From: Stromatinia cepivora
Lineage: Eukaryota > Ascomycota > Leotiomycetes > Helotiales > Sclerotiniaceae
Assembly (NCBI GenBank): GCA_014898415.1
Contig: RCTD01000031.1
Span: forward strand, 1-64,000
Direction of reading: 5' to 3'
Length of the DNA: 64,000 nt
In this document: positions 26,018 to 38,346 of the stretch, piece after piece
How the letters are laid out: each line of letters starts with the position of its first letter
Numbering within the stretch: position 1 is the stretch's first letter
Notes under the pieces: generated by a model
Told to the model about the DNA's origin: nothing
The model's input: only the letters and a program-made list of their open reading frames with translations
Database searches by the model: none
Translations under genes and position numbers: made by a program

Positions 26018-26282
26018 TTCCCAAGCCCGTCTTTACTTTCAATCATTATCATATAATCCTGTATAGATAAATATAAAAAAAAGTTTCCTTTTCCTTTTTT
26101 CAAATAATTAATCATTTAATATATCATTTGAATATAACCCAATCTATTATTAATCCTACTAATTCTATTATTTGGATTCTTTACCATATAATCCAATCAA
26201 TTCCTTTCCCTATTCTCCCTCACTATATACTTATCGGAACCACATATCTCGCTCGACCTCTCCAATTTCACAGTATTCTTAA

Positions 26283-26486
26283 CATATTACGGAAGGAATA
26301 GATGACTTATGCGACGGCGGTATCAATCGCCGAGTTTCTGCATTTATGCGAGATGAGTACATTGAACGCATATGGCTCAGAAACGAGGTGGATAAATCTT
26401 GGGAGCAATGTAGAAGGCTTTGCGCGCTCAACGTAGGACTTACATCACAAGAGTGGCATTGGTTAATGCCAGTACAAAACAGCTGA
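26283..26486 (+). pseudogene. Orphan open frame, possible 3' exon fragment
   Basis: 67 codons with no stop and no early ATG, ending TGA at 26484-26486. The residues are protein-like and Trp/Arg-rich (DDLCDGGINRRVSAFMRDEY, then IWLRNEVDKSWEQCRRLC and SQEWHWLM). I do not recognise the family. It lies between the P450 relic and the methyltransferase-like gene and could be the last exon of a lost gene, with a possible 3' splice site AATAG just before 26309, or a coincidence. Confidence 0.3.
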
Positions 26487-26566
26487 CGAGCATGAAAACT
26501 TTCCATATAACATCATAAATTACAACCCACCATGTAATTATACCTTTTTCACGTCCTCGTAAATTT

Positions 26567-27659
26567 TCAAGAACCTCCTGAATTCCTCCTCTTCCACACA
26601 AACATCCCTTCATCCTTTCCTGCGAAACTTGGCATAGCAATTCTACAAATAAGCTCCCAACCATTCATTTCCTTCTCAAACCATTCTTCCATACTGCAAT
26701 CACTCAAACCCGTGTATCGATTCGCGTTTTGTGTTCCAACAACCACAATTACATCCCCTTTGTAGGTGCTCAAGACCCTTTTCGTGAATGTCCCAGCCGT
26801 AATCATGTACACCATTAACAAGAGTTTGTTCTTGCCTCCACCATTTTTCCTTAGGTATTCCACTCCATCTGCCTTCTCCGTATCTGATATCCACATATCC
26901 CTATATTCACTCACCATATTATCGACAGCGTTAACCTTTAGCTTCATCCGTCGTAGAATGTATGTCCAATACCCATTTCCACTCGCCATATCGATAATTC
27001 CATCCAGTTTGGACTCTTCCACAAGTTGAGATATTATGTAAAGTGAATCGTAAGATGGTACCACACATCCGAAATGATGGTAAAGTACTGGAAGCACAGG
27101 ATGAGTCATTTTCGCTGCTGCAGGATTCGCATAATGTGCATCAGGCAGTGGTCCAAGGAAAGATACCATTCGACATGTATGGGCCCAAATATCATAGTAT
27201 GGATTGATGTGTGCTTTCGCTTTCGGTATCTTATGCAAAGGAGGGATACGGCGGGATTGGAGGTACTTCGCAACCCATTCTCGAGGTGACCCCTTCTTTG
27301 CGTTGGAAGATAATGCTATGAGAGCTTTGGATGTATCGGTCTTGGGAGAGAATATCGACGTATAGGCATCAATGTCTGCGAGTGATATCTTGAAAGTCAG
27401 TCAATATCAATCTGCAAATGATCAAAGGATGAAGGCCCACCTGAAGAACTTTGCCTTGATCTTGGTAATGGTACTTTAATTTTCCAGTACTGATGGTTTC
27501 TTGAATCTGTGGTAATGTCATGGTGAATGATTCGGCGCGGTAAACATAATTATCATCCTGGGACAATCCGAATGTATCGAGGATTGTTTTGGCAAAATCA
27601 TCATCTATTATTCCACTCCAATTATTGAAAATCTCATCGGAAGAAGGAGAAGAAGGCAT
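26567..27659 (-). CDS. SAM-dependent methyltransferase-like protein, two exons
   Basis: Exon 1 27659-27441 (73 codons) and exon 2 27388-26567, joined over a 52-bp intron (GTGGGC...TTCAAG with a TTGACTGAC branch region), give 346 residues. A possible earlier ATG at 27737 would add 26 residues of low conservation-like sequence; 27659 was chosen because MPSSPSSDEIF begins a normal soluble protein. Residues about 204-222 (IIDMASGNGYWTYILRRM) have the glycine-rich D-x-x-x-G-x-G-x-W form of a class I methyltransferase motif I, followed by an acidic strand-2 residue in VNAVDN (about 227-231). A late W-F-E-K-E-M...MPSFAGKDEGMFVWKRR segment resembles the strand 6/7 end of the fold. Substrate unknown. 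It is intact despite lying 540 bp from a broken P450. Confidence 0.75.
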
Positions 27660-28863
27660 CGTGTTAAAAGGGAGGATGATTGAGTTGGCGACCAAGAGTT
27701 GAAGTTCAAGTTGGTGTCGCGAATGATGTCGCGACAAGGTAGAGAAAGGCCCATCATGACAAATTTCCTTCTGAATGGCAATCTCTTTCCTTCAATATAT
27801 ATAACACTTTATTCAATAGCTCTTCATGTTATGATAAGATATAAAAACAAAATGAACGAATGGGAACGAATGGGAACGAATGGGCGACGATGAGGTAAGT
27901 TTAAAATAATTTGTTAAGTTGGTTTCACAGATGAGAAATACAAATACATACTCGAGTAGAAACAATTGTCTTGGCTGGCTTTCAGGTCCTAGATCTTCAA
28001 AGCAAATGCAATGAATTCAGCTCCTCAACGCCTCGCCTCGGTGAGTGTTTGAATATTATTTTAGGGTGACTCAAGGAATCAATCATAGCATAACAACCAC
28101 AACAGAGTTCAATTCATCCTGAAGTATAAAAAAAGAGTGCCAGGTATTTGGAGAGGCCGTATGTAGGAGATAGTAGCGGTAACCTTAGAGTTTACCCCGC
28201 GATTTCAGCCCCCATTTATGAGTTTATCGATCGGGCAAACCCGCAGGTTTTTTTAAGCAAATAGTCATTCTTGGTATGAGATTGATTTGAATAAGGGTAG
28301 ATAGAGCGTGACAGCAAATACGTTTCTCTAGGTAGTTATCTCGTTTTATCCCACCAAGATTTTCCACCCAATTCTATTTGGACATTTCACACCAAGATCA
28401 TTTTACCAAAGACTTCATGTTATGTACTCGGTAAATTTTCTTGAGACCAACTCTGCAACCCTAAACAGTTAGATTCATCAATTGAGTGGAAGAGAAAAAA
28501 AGAAAAAAAAAAAACAAAAAAACAAGCTTTTCACTAATCTTGATACTGCATACCATGTGGCCTGATTTTTGTAACAAGTCACCCCACGTCAAGCCGCTAG
28601 GACTCAATTTTAGAGCCTAAACCTTTTCCAAATCTCATGAATCTCCATTGTCTTGTGATCATGGTCTATGGTCTATGGTCTATGGTCTATGGTCTATGGT
28701 CAATGGTGTCTCTCTCTCTTCTCTATACGTTACTATTTGAAGGAAAGTAATAATATTTCTACTCCGTACTCGTACACTTCTCTCTTTCTCTCTAAGAACT
28801 TAGAAGCATTGCTTGAACTTCCCATCTTCCAATCATATCTTAACAGGAAGAGCTATCGGAAAA
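27660..28863. other. Intergenic region between divergent genes
   Basis: 1.2 kb between the methyltransferase-like gene (minus) and the carbonic anhydrase (plus), so it holds both promoters. It contains a 10-bp repeat (GAACGAATGG)x3 at 27854-27883, an A-rich tract at about 28494-28523 and a 7-bp microsatellite at 28661-28702. No further gene is convincing. A GTAAGT...CACAG pair at about 27896-27940 could be a UTR intron. Confidence 0.5.
28661..28702. repeat. 7-bp microsatellite (ATGGTCT)x6
   Basis: Five perfect ATGGTCT units and a sixth ending in A, 160 bp upstream of the carbonic anhydrase start. Confidence 0.92.
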
Positions 28864-29659
28864 ATGACAATCCCACTCCCCTCTCTCCGTTACACCGTTC
28901 AGTCTGTTCCAGCAAATCTACTTCAATTCACCAATGCATCCTCATCTCCACCATCCCCTTCAACCAACGATAGTCAAGAACCAAAAGAGACTGTACTTTG
29001 GATAGGATGTTCCGATTCTCTAGTATCAGAAACCGATATTCTCAACAATGTTAGCAGATCCGAGATTTTTGTCCATCGCAACTTAGGAAATCGTGTTAGT
29101 GTTGGGGATACAAGCAGCGGAAGTGCAATTGAGTGGGCCGTGGATGTATTGAAGGTATGTTAAAGCTCACCAGATCTTGGTATAAATGCTGAATTCATTG
29201 GTATTAGGTACAACATATCATTATATGCGGACATTACGATTGCCATCTTCTTGAGGAATCAGAAAGTGATAGTAACAATTGGTATCGGTAATTCTCCCCA
29301 ACACTACCAATCTATTTCCATCCCTAGCAAGATTTCGTGTTCACTCTTCTCCCTCAATCTCTATATCCTCGCTCTTCATTCACTTGACTACCCTGGGCAT
29401 TACGAATATCACTAACATGCACAGCGATATTATTCAACTCCATCAAGAATCCGACGCCCTAGAACCACCTGCTCAATCACCTCAATCACGGAATCGCCAT
29501 TTCACAGAACTTTACGTTTTGTCCGAAGTGGAGTGGTTAAAACAGCAACCTAGTGTTGAACGAGCTATGAAGGAATGGGACTGTAAAGTTCATGCTTTTG
29601 TGTATGACCGGGATCAGAATAGTTGCGTGAGATTAGTACCAGAGAGTCAACTGAAATGA
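28864..29659 (+). CDS. Beta-class carbonic anhydrase
   Basis: Three exons: 28864-29154, 29208-29287 and 29425-29659 (introns 53 and 137 bp; the second has ACTAAC 12 bp before CACAG). They give 201 residues. It interconverts CO2 and bicarbonate using a zinc ion. Zinc ligands are visible as Cys49 in WIGCSDS, His106 and Cys109 in GHYDC; Asp51 and Arg (C-S-D plus HRNLGNRVS) form the usual dyad. The C-terminal part has FTELYVLSEVEWLKQQPSVE, typical of fungal members. Length is near that of small cytosolic fungal forms, and no targeting peptide is evident. The start at 28864 was chosen over in-frame ATG 28813 because AAAATGA matches fungal context and the upstream codons lack similarity to the family; this choice is moderate. 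Confidence 0.92.
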
Positions 29660-29947
29660 TTGCTTCAAATGCGAAATGCAAAAAATTTTAGGCAGTTGTA
29701 ATTTCATTCGAAGGGAAAAATAATAATTGATTATAAACCGTTACTCATACGCAAGCAGCGCAATAAACAAACACTAACACTAACACTAATCATTTGGGCA
29801 TGTTAATCTCCCGACACAGAACCACATTAATCACTAAACGATACTCTTCTCACTCTCGAGAACCACCATTTCACCCAGCATTTTGCATTATTGCACCTCC
29901 AGCATTACAGTAAAACGTCATATCGGGCATGATCATGAAGGTGACTA

Positions 29948-32868
29948 TCAATAATCAATCTTCTGCTCCCAAATTGGCGCCTCCAATACTGTGTTCTGAT
30001 CCCAAACAATCTTTCCCTTCTCGTTGAATCTTGCAAGCGCATCACTGATGGGTATGATATGGCTCGTATTCGCGATCTCGTCTTTACTAATACCCATCGG
30101 ATCTTCAGCAATCCACAAAGTCTGTGGGCGACTGGTAAGAGCGGGGTTGACATATGCCTCATTCTCAACATTATCCTCGTAGACTGGAGCCTCAAGAAGA
30201 GCAAGGGGAGCCACGAATTCCTTAGCAAGCTCGAGTTGTCCGAATTTTGTTATGTTAAATAATTTTTCGAAGAACATTCTTTTCTTAGACTTTGTATCTT
30301 CTCTGGGAGGTGCATCTTCTCTAGAAGCATTAGATCGCGTCTGGAGAACTGTGGTCTTGGCAGGATCATTTTCGGAGCTATCAAATAAAGCGGTTTGGTC
30401 ATCACCATCGGCAGACTTTGGTAGGTGCATGGCGAAAGGCTTGAGAGCATGACGCATCATGCCATGGTAAATGCCCGTAGTAATCATCAAAACGCCCATA
30501 AGGACGATTGGACCAATTGTTGCATTAAGTATGAATAGAACAAGTAGGCAAAGTTCGGAAATATACACTCCGACTGTAAATTGTTGAAGAGCTTTTGCAT
30601 ACGAATATCCCTTCGTGTCTACGTTGTTTGAAAGAACAAAGAACATATTATAACGGACGGCGAGATATATGATTCCGAAAGCAATGGTTGCGAACCCAAG
30701 GACAAGAGGTGAGATGCAGGAGTAGGAGATCGCTAGTATTTTGTCAGAAATGCGCATTCTTACTTTCGATGCTGCGTAAACTTACCAATGACACCCAAGC
30801 AACCAAATTTTGGATACAGAGATCCCCATCCGAGACCAGCCAAAGTAATGTATCGATTGTACATTTTCCGTGGTGATTTGTCGAGGAATTCATCACCAAT
30901 GATGGACATGACCAAAGCGCCGATGTTGATCAGATTCCCGGCAGCAATCCCAAGACCTTGGACAATAATGTAAGATATGAAAAAGTTTGAGGCCTTTGGT
31001 AAATCTTGAGCAAGTAATTTTCTCAACGAGGAAGGATCTGCGATGATTTTGGATATCACTGCTGCCGCTCCGGACGAGAGTGTGGTGACCAAAAATACTT
31101 GTATGACTTGAAAGGCAAAATACCAATTCTGGCACTTAAGTTCTACGGCTGTTGTTGTTACCTCACCACTAAGTTCTGCCATCCCTAAACAATATCAGTA
31201 TATTCAGGGAAACAATACAAATGTGTGGGGATGTAATCCTAACTCACATCTACAGACGATAGGTACCAAAGCCATGAGTATCGATAAAGCGACTGAGGGT
31301 AGTAAACCAGTGACAACACCAAGGATAACAGTGGGTATGTCGTTGATGAATGACAGGAAAGGAACCTCTTCATTCTCATTAGTAGTTAACATGAATCTTT
31401 TGATGAAATCACTTACTCTCGGTCAAATAGTTGATGTTACTGATAGCGCCAACAACAGCAACAGGAATCGACCAAAATATGATCATCACTATCAAAAATG
31501 TAGATGTAGCAGCTACTCTTAACCTTCTTTCGGTTTTGTTAATTCGAAGATTCTTCCAAATGACTTCCTTGGGCGTAACAGCAATACCTCGGCGATCCAA
31601 TTTGACGACCTTCACCGGGCCCCCTTTTCGATAGGCATGTTGCGCAAGAGACTGTGATTTGAACTCTACGAAGGCAGCAGGGAGTGATGTCCCAGTGCTT
31701 CCAGCTACGGTTGCTCGCTCCCTTTGAATTTCTGTATTCAGTGTTCCAATTTGTAGTCGCATCTCACTGATAGTATCAGCCTTTCCTCCGATAAAAGGTA
31801 TCTTCCCGAGACGGTATTCCGGACGATCTGTTTTCTTCATCCATTCAGACGCGAAACCTGCTTCAGGATTCCGTTCTGACTGTGGCTGTGGCTCCCCTTT
31901 CTCTGTAGCCTTGGCCGATTTCTTTTCCCATTTCAGGCGTCTATCATTTACAGTCTTGATAAGTTTGATTTGGGCATTTTCCAGTTTCAAAGCACACGCA
32001 TCTCGCTCTTCTACCTTTTTAGTGAGTGTCTTGCAATCTTTGGCTATCCATACGCGAGCCACGGCATCATCTCCTCCGAGGACTCTCTTCAATGCCGATT
32101 CATTCAGATATTGTTCTGGTATGAAGGTGAAGAGGACAGTCTTGAATGATATTTTCGTGGCATTGAACGGAACTAGCATGTAGTAACGTCGAACGTTGAT
32201 AAAGAACATTGTTTCCCTTGTAATCATGATCATAACGAAGCCTAGAATTATCAGGGGAAGATCCAAGAAAAATTGGATAACTGATTAATGTGGGCAAGAC
32301 TTACTGAGAAAGACCCACGCAACAAGAGCATGAGCATAGTATCGATTCTTGTCGACAACATTACTGAAGGACAGTATATCAAGCTCTTTCTGATCACCAC
32401 CACCAGTTACATTGACAGGAAACAAGATGGGGAAGGTTATACAGCAGCCCACAAGACATATCTTGAATAACAAACCAAAGAATCGAAGGTAAAAGTAACC
32501 ATCGATAGACTGATGTTCCAAAACATGTTTATCATCTTCCTCTTTAAAAGGAGCAACCCAACCGAATTTAGTGTTGTTAGGTGGTGGCTCTATTCTTTCA
32601 TTTTCACGAAGTGTTTGAAGAAAAGTTCGAGGCTGATACACACGGGGATATATTGTGCGTATGATGAGGAAGATTATAATATATACTGCAGCAATAGCGG
32701 TGACAGGTATCAAAGTAGAAACTAAACTGGACGCGGAACTTGATGTTGTGGTAGATGTTCCAGATCCAGCAGCGGAGGAGGAAGACTATAAGATTGTTGA
32801 GTTAGCAATTGAATGTTTGACTATAAATTAAACATTATGTTTAAAAGAATAATGATGATACTGACCAT
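29948..32868 (-). CDS. CSC1/PHM7/RSN1-family (DUF221, OSCA-like) membrane channel
   Basis: Six exons: 32868-32866 (the ATG alone), 32785-32305, 32241-31417, 31367-31248, 31184-30786 and 30732-29948, with introns of 80, 63, 49, 63 and 53 bp, all in frame; 870 residues. Members are osmosensitive, calcium-permeable cation channels or regulators of membrane trafficking with about 11 transmembrane helices. A Ser/Thr-rich lumenal N-terminus is followed by LIPVTAIAAVYIIIFLIIR (TM0) and two more helices near 100-180. The cytosolic domain (about 185-390) has YYMLVPFNATKISFKTVLF and charged coiled-coil-like sequence. The DUF221 core starts near 440 with INDIPTVILGVVTGLLPSV and contains YFAFQVIQVFLVTTLSSG and a PLVLGFATIAFGIIY segment. 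The C-terminus carries the PHM7-type external domain (LWIAEDPMGISKDE). The subfamily cannot be fixed from sequence alone. Confidence 0.93.
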
Positions 32869-34225
32869 CTTGGAAGCAATTGCAAAAGCAAATGAGAAGC
32901 AAGAAGTTCTTTGGGCAATATCGATGTCTTGTATCAATAGTTTCTTATGAAAATTTCTATTTTTGATATTGGTGAATCAATGTTGGTAAATTGTGAATAG
33001 ACAAGATGTTCAACAACAACAAACGATAACAACAGCAGCAGTGCTAGTCAAACTGAGCTCCATCACCCCCGCACTTGCACAATTTACTTACAGTTCAAGC
33101 TTAGACGGAAGGAACGATTCTTGAGCCCGAATGTTTTCTGTACTTGTCGAATATGAACACAGGTGACGGATGTGTGTTCCGCGATCAATTAGTATAATCA
33201 ATAGGCAATTTTGGAAGGAAAGAATTTGACTGGCGTACCTGTAGTGGTGTGCCCTGCCTATGATGAACGGACTCGAGACAGAGTACTAGGTAGAATTTTA
33301 TCGACCAAGTGTAAGCCACATCACACTTTGGAATTTGTGGTATTACATATATTCATGGTACCATGACTGTATACAACATGATCAAACTATAATCAATGTG
33401 CTACGTCGATTTATGCAATCAGCTGGGAGTGATTTCATGTGGCAACTCCAAACACTTGAAGGTAGTTGCCAGTAGAACTAGCTTTAAGCTAACATACAAC
33501 TGGACTAATGAAAAATTTTAAGGTATTGATTGCAAATATTAAGTAAAAAGAATACTATGAGTCTTAAGAAGGTAAGAAGTAACCAGTATGAGCGAGTACC
33601 TACCCAAGTAGTGGACGACCAAAGGCATATCATGGCTAGAAAACACTTAGACCTGAGTTGCAACTTCGGTAATCTCCAGTGATTCACTAGCTTTTCAGTA
33701 GTATGTCAATCAATGCAAAAGAAAGGTCGATGTCTCAAAGTCTTTTAGTAAATCGTTCAAGGGTCGATATATGCTATGGAGTCTCAATCCCTGATGCATT
33801 TAAGATTTCGAGATAAATGTGCGAGGAAAGAAACTTCAAGTACTACCTACCACCTACCTTTCTAGTGGTGAAAAACGCAAATGAATGTTCGAACACCATA
33901 TCTAATATAATTCAATGGGTGCCAAAGTAAACCAAGAATGATATGATATTTCCAGCCATGCGATGGAAGAACTGCTAAAAATGGACTACCCATAGCTTCC
34001 ACAAAGATAGCATTTCCCGAGACATGAATGGTGAGCTCTGGACAGGTAACACGTGGTCGGGAACCATGTGGATCTGCAGATAGCTCCATGAACTTAGGTT
34101 CAGATCAACAGAACAGGAGAACTTAACCTTACCCTATAAATGATACCGCATGTAATACATTGAAATGTGCAAATGCGTTTCCTTTCTATGCCGATACCTC
34201 CTCTTCATGCCATACATAATCAATA
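32869..34225. other. Intergenic region, no gene recognised
   Basis: 1.36 kb upstream of the channel gene and downstream of the nitrilase. Open frames here (for example a 75-codon minus-strand frame at 34089-33862) show no recognised motif and are treated as chance. Confidence 0.5.
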
Positions 34226-35517
34226 TCAGGGAGGGGGGCTCAAATCCAAACCTTCCACTGTAAGTTTGAAAGCATCATTCCTCGGACTTCTTAGCAAAAA
34301 CAATAACAGAGATCAAAGTAGGTTTTAACATACCTCGAATAACTTCCACCTACATCCAAATCCAATCTGCCCCTCAAACAATCGTCAAAATCGATGTCAA
34401 CAGATAGCAAACCATTCTCATCATCCCATACTGGACCAGCAAGAATGTCACCCAGAGGAGAAATGATACATGAACCACCTCTGCATATGAAATCAGATGT
34501 ATCTTTTTGGGGAGTTTCGATGGTTTCCGGTATGCCTTCTATGCTTTGAGGGAGTGCAATTTCGCATCCATCATCGGTAAGGATCGACTTCCTCCTCGAC
34601 CTTGATTGAGCATGCCTATGCCCATCTGCATGGCCATCTTCAATAGCGCTGTCTTCTTTGTCATTTCCTGTTATCCAGCTCGGAAGATTTGATCTCTTCA
34701 TGCATTGATTCGCGCTCAGTACCACGCACCTGCCCTCACATGCAACCGTCCGCATCAATGGTAGCCACGTATCCCGCGCATCTGCCGTGGGAGCCAGATA
34801 TAAGTTGACATTCTGGCTATAAATAGATTGTCGTAGCAAGGGCATGTAATTTTCCCAGCATATTGCGCATGCAAGTGCAAGTTTCACACCGCGAATTGTA
34901 GTCGTAACCGCTCGTAATGATGAAGGTTGCCCTTGGCCCCATATGAGCCTCTCGCTGCCGGTCTACGTCACCGTTCACAATTAGCATTCAACACCGATCG
35001 TTCGAACCTTCAAATCATGAAATACGAAGGCAGATTGACATACCGGCATGACCTTTCTCCTTTTCCCAATCATTCCTAATTTTGGACAAACATACACGAC
35101 GCCACAATACAAACTCCCACCACTCCTCTCAACTAATCCTGTTACAATAAATACCCCAGTTTCTCTCGCAATCTTCTCAAGCTCCTCTCTTGTTCCATCT
35201 CCACGCTTTCCATCATCTCCAACCTCTAGTTCTTTGTTCAGCCATTTCTTTCCTGCACCTTCCGGCGTATCTCCTAAATCAACCGCATCTTTGTAATAAT
35301 GCAGGAATTGTTCACGACCATTGGGATCTCGAGCTCCGACTGCTGCACCAAATGTAGCTGTGCGAGGGTAACCTCCTAGATACGCTTCTGGGAATAAAAT
35401 TAGATCGATCGATTCAGTCGCGGCCTTTTGTGTGATTTTAGAGAGGGCAGCAAGAGTGGCAGACGTTGTAGAGAGTGTATGAGACTGCGAAACTGCTAGA
35501 CGTAATTTTCGTACCAT
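34226..35517 (-). CDS. Nitrilase (carbon-nitrogen hydrolase)
   Basis: Exons 35517-35044, 34962-34334 and 34280-34226 with introns of 81 and 53 bp give 385 residues. It hydrolyses organic nitriles to carboxylic acids and ammonia. The Glu-Lys-Cys triad is visible: Glu44 in [12 protein letters not shown], Lys155 in GKRRKVMP and Cys193 in AICWENYMP; the [10 protein letters not shown] sequence after Cys is characteristic of true nitrilases rather than amidases. The last exon is only 18 codons and completes [14 protein letters not shown]. Residues about 255-310 are an unusual acidic/His/Arg-rich insertion ([18 protein letters not shown]) between the VVLSANQC strand and [17 protein letters not shown]. 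The start has the context CACCATGG. Substrate range is not predictable. Confidence 0.93.
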
Positions 35518-35953
35518 GGTGATTGAATCTCTTGAGTTGATAAATGGAAAGAAGTCATATAAGATGGGGTACAAATCGATGCTTCTTGATAAATGCGGGG
35601 TTTTTGGCCTAACTTAAATCCTAAATGTAAGCTAGTTATTAATAGAACTGATTTACAATAAATTGTACTTTTATGTGCCCTGTGCCGATCAGATATGGCA
35701 TCAACCCCTGTAAGGTTATCTCTTTGTTTGCTATGACAAGTTACTAGGTACGTACCCAATTTTGAACTTTCGTTGAAGAGCTGGTTAAATAATATCAATT
35801 ATATTGTAGATACCTATGGAAATGAAAGAGATTCTATTTCATCTGTTGTAGCATTTTACGAAACAATCCCTTGTTCTACTCTACGAAAACGCTGCTACTT
35901 GATCCCAGTTGTGTTGTCATTTTGTATCGATGGGGTTTAATAATTACATATCT
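35518..35953. other. Nitrilase upstream region
   Basis: About 430 bp between the nitrilase start and the transposon-flanking repeat. No gene seen; it should hold the nitrilase promoter. Confidence 0.4.
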
Positions 35954-36005
35954 AAAATGCGGTTAGAAAATGCGGTTAGAAAATGCGGTTAGAAAATGCG
36001 GTTAA
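35954..36005. repeat. 13-bp tandem repeat (AAAATGCGGTTAG)x4 at transposon junction
   Basis: Four near-perfect 13-bp units end exactly where the left terminal inverted repeat of the Fot1-like element begins; the TA target site (36003-36004) is inside the last unit. Confidence 0.92.
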
Positions 36006-36047
36006 GTCTAATACCCCATTTTCGGGTCACCCCCTCTTTTGGGCCAC
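36005..36047 (+). repeat. Fot1-like left terminal inverted repeat
   Basis: Begins AGTCTAATACCCC and runs to GGGCCAC; inverted partner at 57460-57502. Confidence 0.93.
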
Positions 36048-36129
36048 TTTAAAAAACCATCCCATTTTAAACAATCTCCCTTATTAAATCTTTAATAATT
36101 CAATAATCATTCAATCAATCGATCTGAAA

Positions 36130-36383
36130 TTTGAATATATTATTATTTATAATATAACAAATACTTATACTGAAGATGATATTATTATAGCCTTTGGTAT
36201 AATTGCAAATGAATTAATTATATATCGGATCAACTCGGAATATAATATTCTCTATATTATACTTCAAAATCGAATAGATAGTTATCTATTTTATAAAAAT
36301 GATATACAAAATATACAAAAGATAATTCTGATTCAAAAAAGAGTATTAATAGATTGAATATTAATATAGAAATCATTAAATAT
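36130..36383 (+). pseudogene. Fot1-like transposase, N-terminal relic (segment 1)
   Basis: Plus-strand frame reads IIAFGIIANELIIY and then QNIQKIILIQKRVLID before stops, resembling the helix-turn-helix N-terminus of pogo/Fot1 transposases. It is interrupted at 36384 by Gypsy-1 and continues at 45119. Confidence 0.55.
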
Positions 36384-36665
36384 TGTCACGAATCGTGAAC
36401 CACAGGAGGCTAACCACGTGATACCTCTTATCTCCCATATCAATTTATGAGCTGATCATCTATACGCATACGTTACGAATTATACGATTTAGTATAGTAA
36501 AATGGTAACTCTAATAATACTTATGTATAATCCTATAGTTTACAAATGGGTATTTGTGTATATATATCTAATTGCTTTTTATGAACTATAATTCTTCAAT
36601 TATAAATTCTAAAGAATATAATTGATCCTATTTATTCAATTTTATTACGGCTCTTATACATTATA
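36384..36665 (+). repeat. Gypsy-1 5' LTR
   Basis: Starts TGTCACGAATCGTGAACCAC. The first 100 bp are hardly mutated, the rest is RIP-altered. The same length as the solo LTR at 9859-10140. Confidence 0.92.
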
Positions 36666-38037
36666 TTATTTACAATTTATTTACAAATATTTAATTATTT
36701 AATAGTCTTCCAAATAATATTTTATTTTAATAATATCTTTTTAAATAAACTTTTACAAATGTTATATCTAGAGGAAGAAAATCTATTCTAATTTAATTGA
36801 CAAAAATATAAATATTTTTAGAAGTATATTATTACTTTTATAATATAACGAACTCTTTCTCCTGTATGTTTCGAATCTTCGAAAGTATATTCTGAGGAAC
36901 CCTTTTCTTTTTCTCAATTATTTCAACAATTCTTTGAAGAAAATATGAATATAGGATTAAATAATGTTATTATTGAAAGAAAAAAGATTAATAAAGAAAA
37001 GATTCCAATATATAAAGTTGATGTTTCTAGTGGTTCAATTGTTCCTTCCAAATTATTATTATAATTATAAGATCTCTATGTAATGGTTATAAATTTGAAA
37101 GAGGAGAATCGATAATTGAAAGTTATGGTGATAATAAGTTTTGTAATAGTATAATCTTCTTTTGAATTTCAAGTAATGTCTATATAGACATTTAGATCAA
37201 TAGTAATACCTGGGACTTTTTTTATTTTTTCAATTGAATTTTAAGGATCTTTATTCAAACAAACCCGAAAATCCCGAAATCAGAGAAAGAAAACTTTGAT
37301 CAGACAATCTGATCATCAAGGATCTTTCGAGGATTCTTCTTTCTTTTCAGAAAATGACGATCCACTTAATAATTAAGGGTCCCCTCATTCAAAAAATCAA
37401 TCTAATTGATTAAGATTGTATTCCTGTATTAGTTATAATTCGTAGTAAAATATATATATATTAAAACCTACAAATTTTATTACTAAACTTAACAATGATA
37501 TTAAATTTAAAACTAGTTTGTAACAATTATTAATTATAAAACGATTCAAACTATATACTACATCATTTAAGAATGAAATGCAACACCACATATACATAAT
37601 CAACTAAACTGAATCGAAAGTATAAGCACATTATTATACTCTTTATATACAAATGCCCCGACTTACAACATTCGAATTGATCAAACAACTTGCAGCAATC
37701 TATCGAAACCCAACCAAAATCGATGATACTCGCTCTCAATACAAGATATAGATTATATCTAATATAACTCAATATAACAACTTCCTAAAATAATATAGAA
37801 AATTCAGATTATTTATTACCCAAATAGAGATTATTAATAATAAGGTTCTATTCAAGGATTTCGAATAAAAGATTTCCGATTTTTTTTTTGTAAACAATAA
37901 TAATATCTATCAAGGATTATAAGATTATAAAAGAATTTATAAATATATTTATTAAAATAGATCAAAACGAAATTTTATTACAAAAACGAAATTGATATTG
38001 TATTAATTGAAAAATCCCTATAATTATTTGCAAATCA

Positions 38038-38346
38038 ATGATTATTACAAACCCTTTGCAACCCTTTCGAAGTTCTAATAGCTTCAATTTTGGAACTTTT
38101 ATATTCCCAAAACCATTTCCATTTTGGAATACCCCTCTCAGATACACCGGCCCCACTGTATCCAATAATTATTCGAATTTCAAATGTTCATCATCCTCTC
38201 CCTTTTCTGAAATAGTATATATATTGATGCCTTATATCAATAATCTTAATAAGATTGAGATGGTACAAAAAGAAGCAGAAGAATTCGAAGAATATCGGGA
38301 TGCCGAAAAAGACTTTAGCCTAGAAATTATAATTGAAGTTATGTAG
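38038..38346 (+). pseudogene. Gypsy-1 gag-region open fragment
   Basis: 102-residue open stretch, homologous to the 53160-53513 stretch of Gypsy-2 (shared SFRSSNSFNFGTF/FRNFNNFNFGIF and KIEMVQKEAEEFEEYRDAEK-like segments). It lies between gag and the start of the protease region; its function in the polyprotein is not identified. Confidence 0.6.

Noticed and set aside
28668..28973. 101-codon plus-strand open frame upstream of and overlapping carbonic anhydrase
   Set aside because: Starts in the ATGGTCT microsatellite and runs out of frame with the enzyme; its sequence is repeat-derived and has no motif.
33862..34089. 75-codon minus-strand open frame between channel and nitrilase
   Set aside because: No recognised motif, splice context or conserved pattern; treated as chance.
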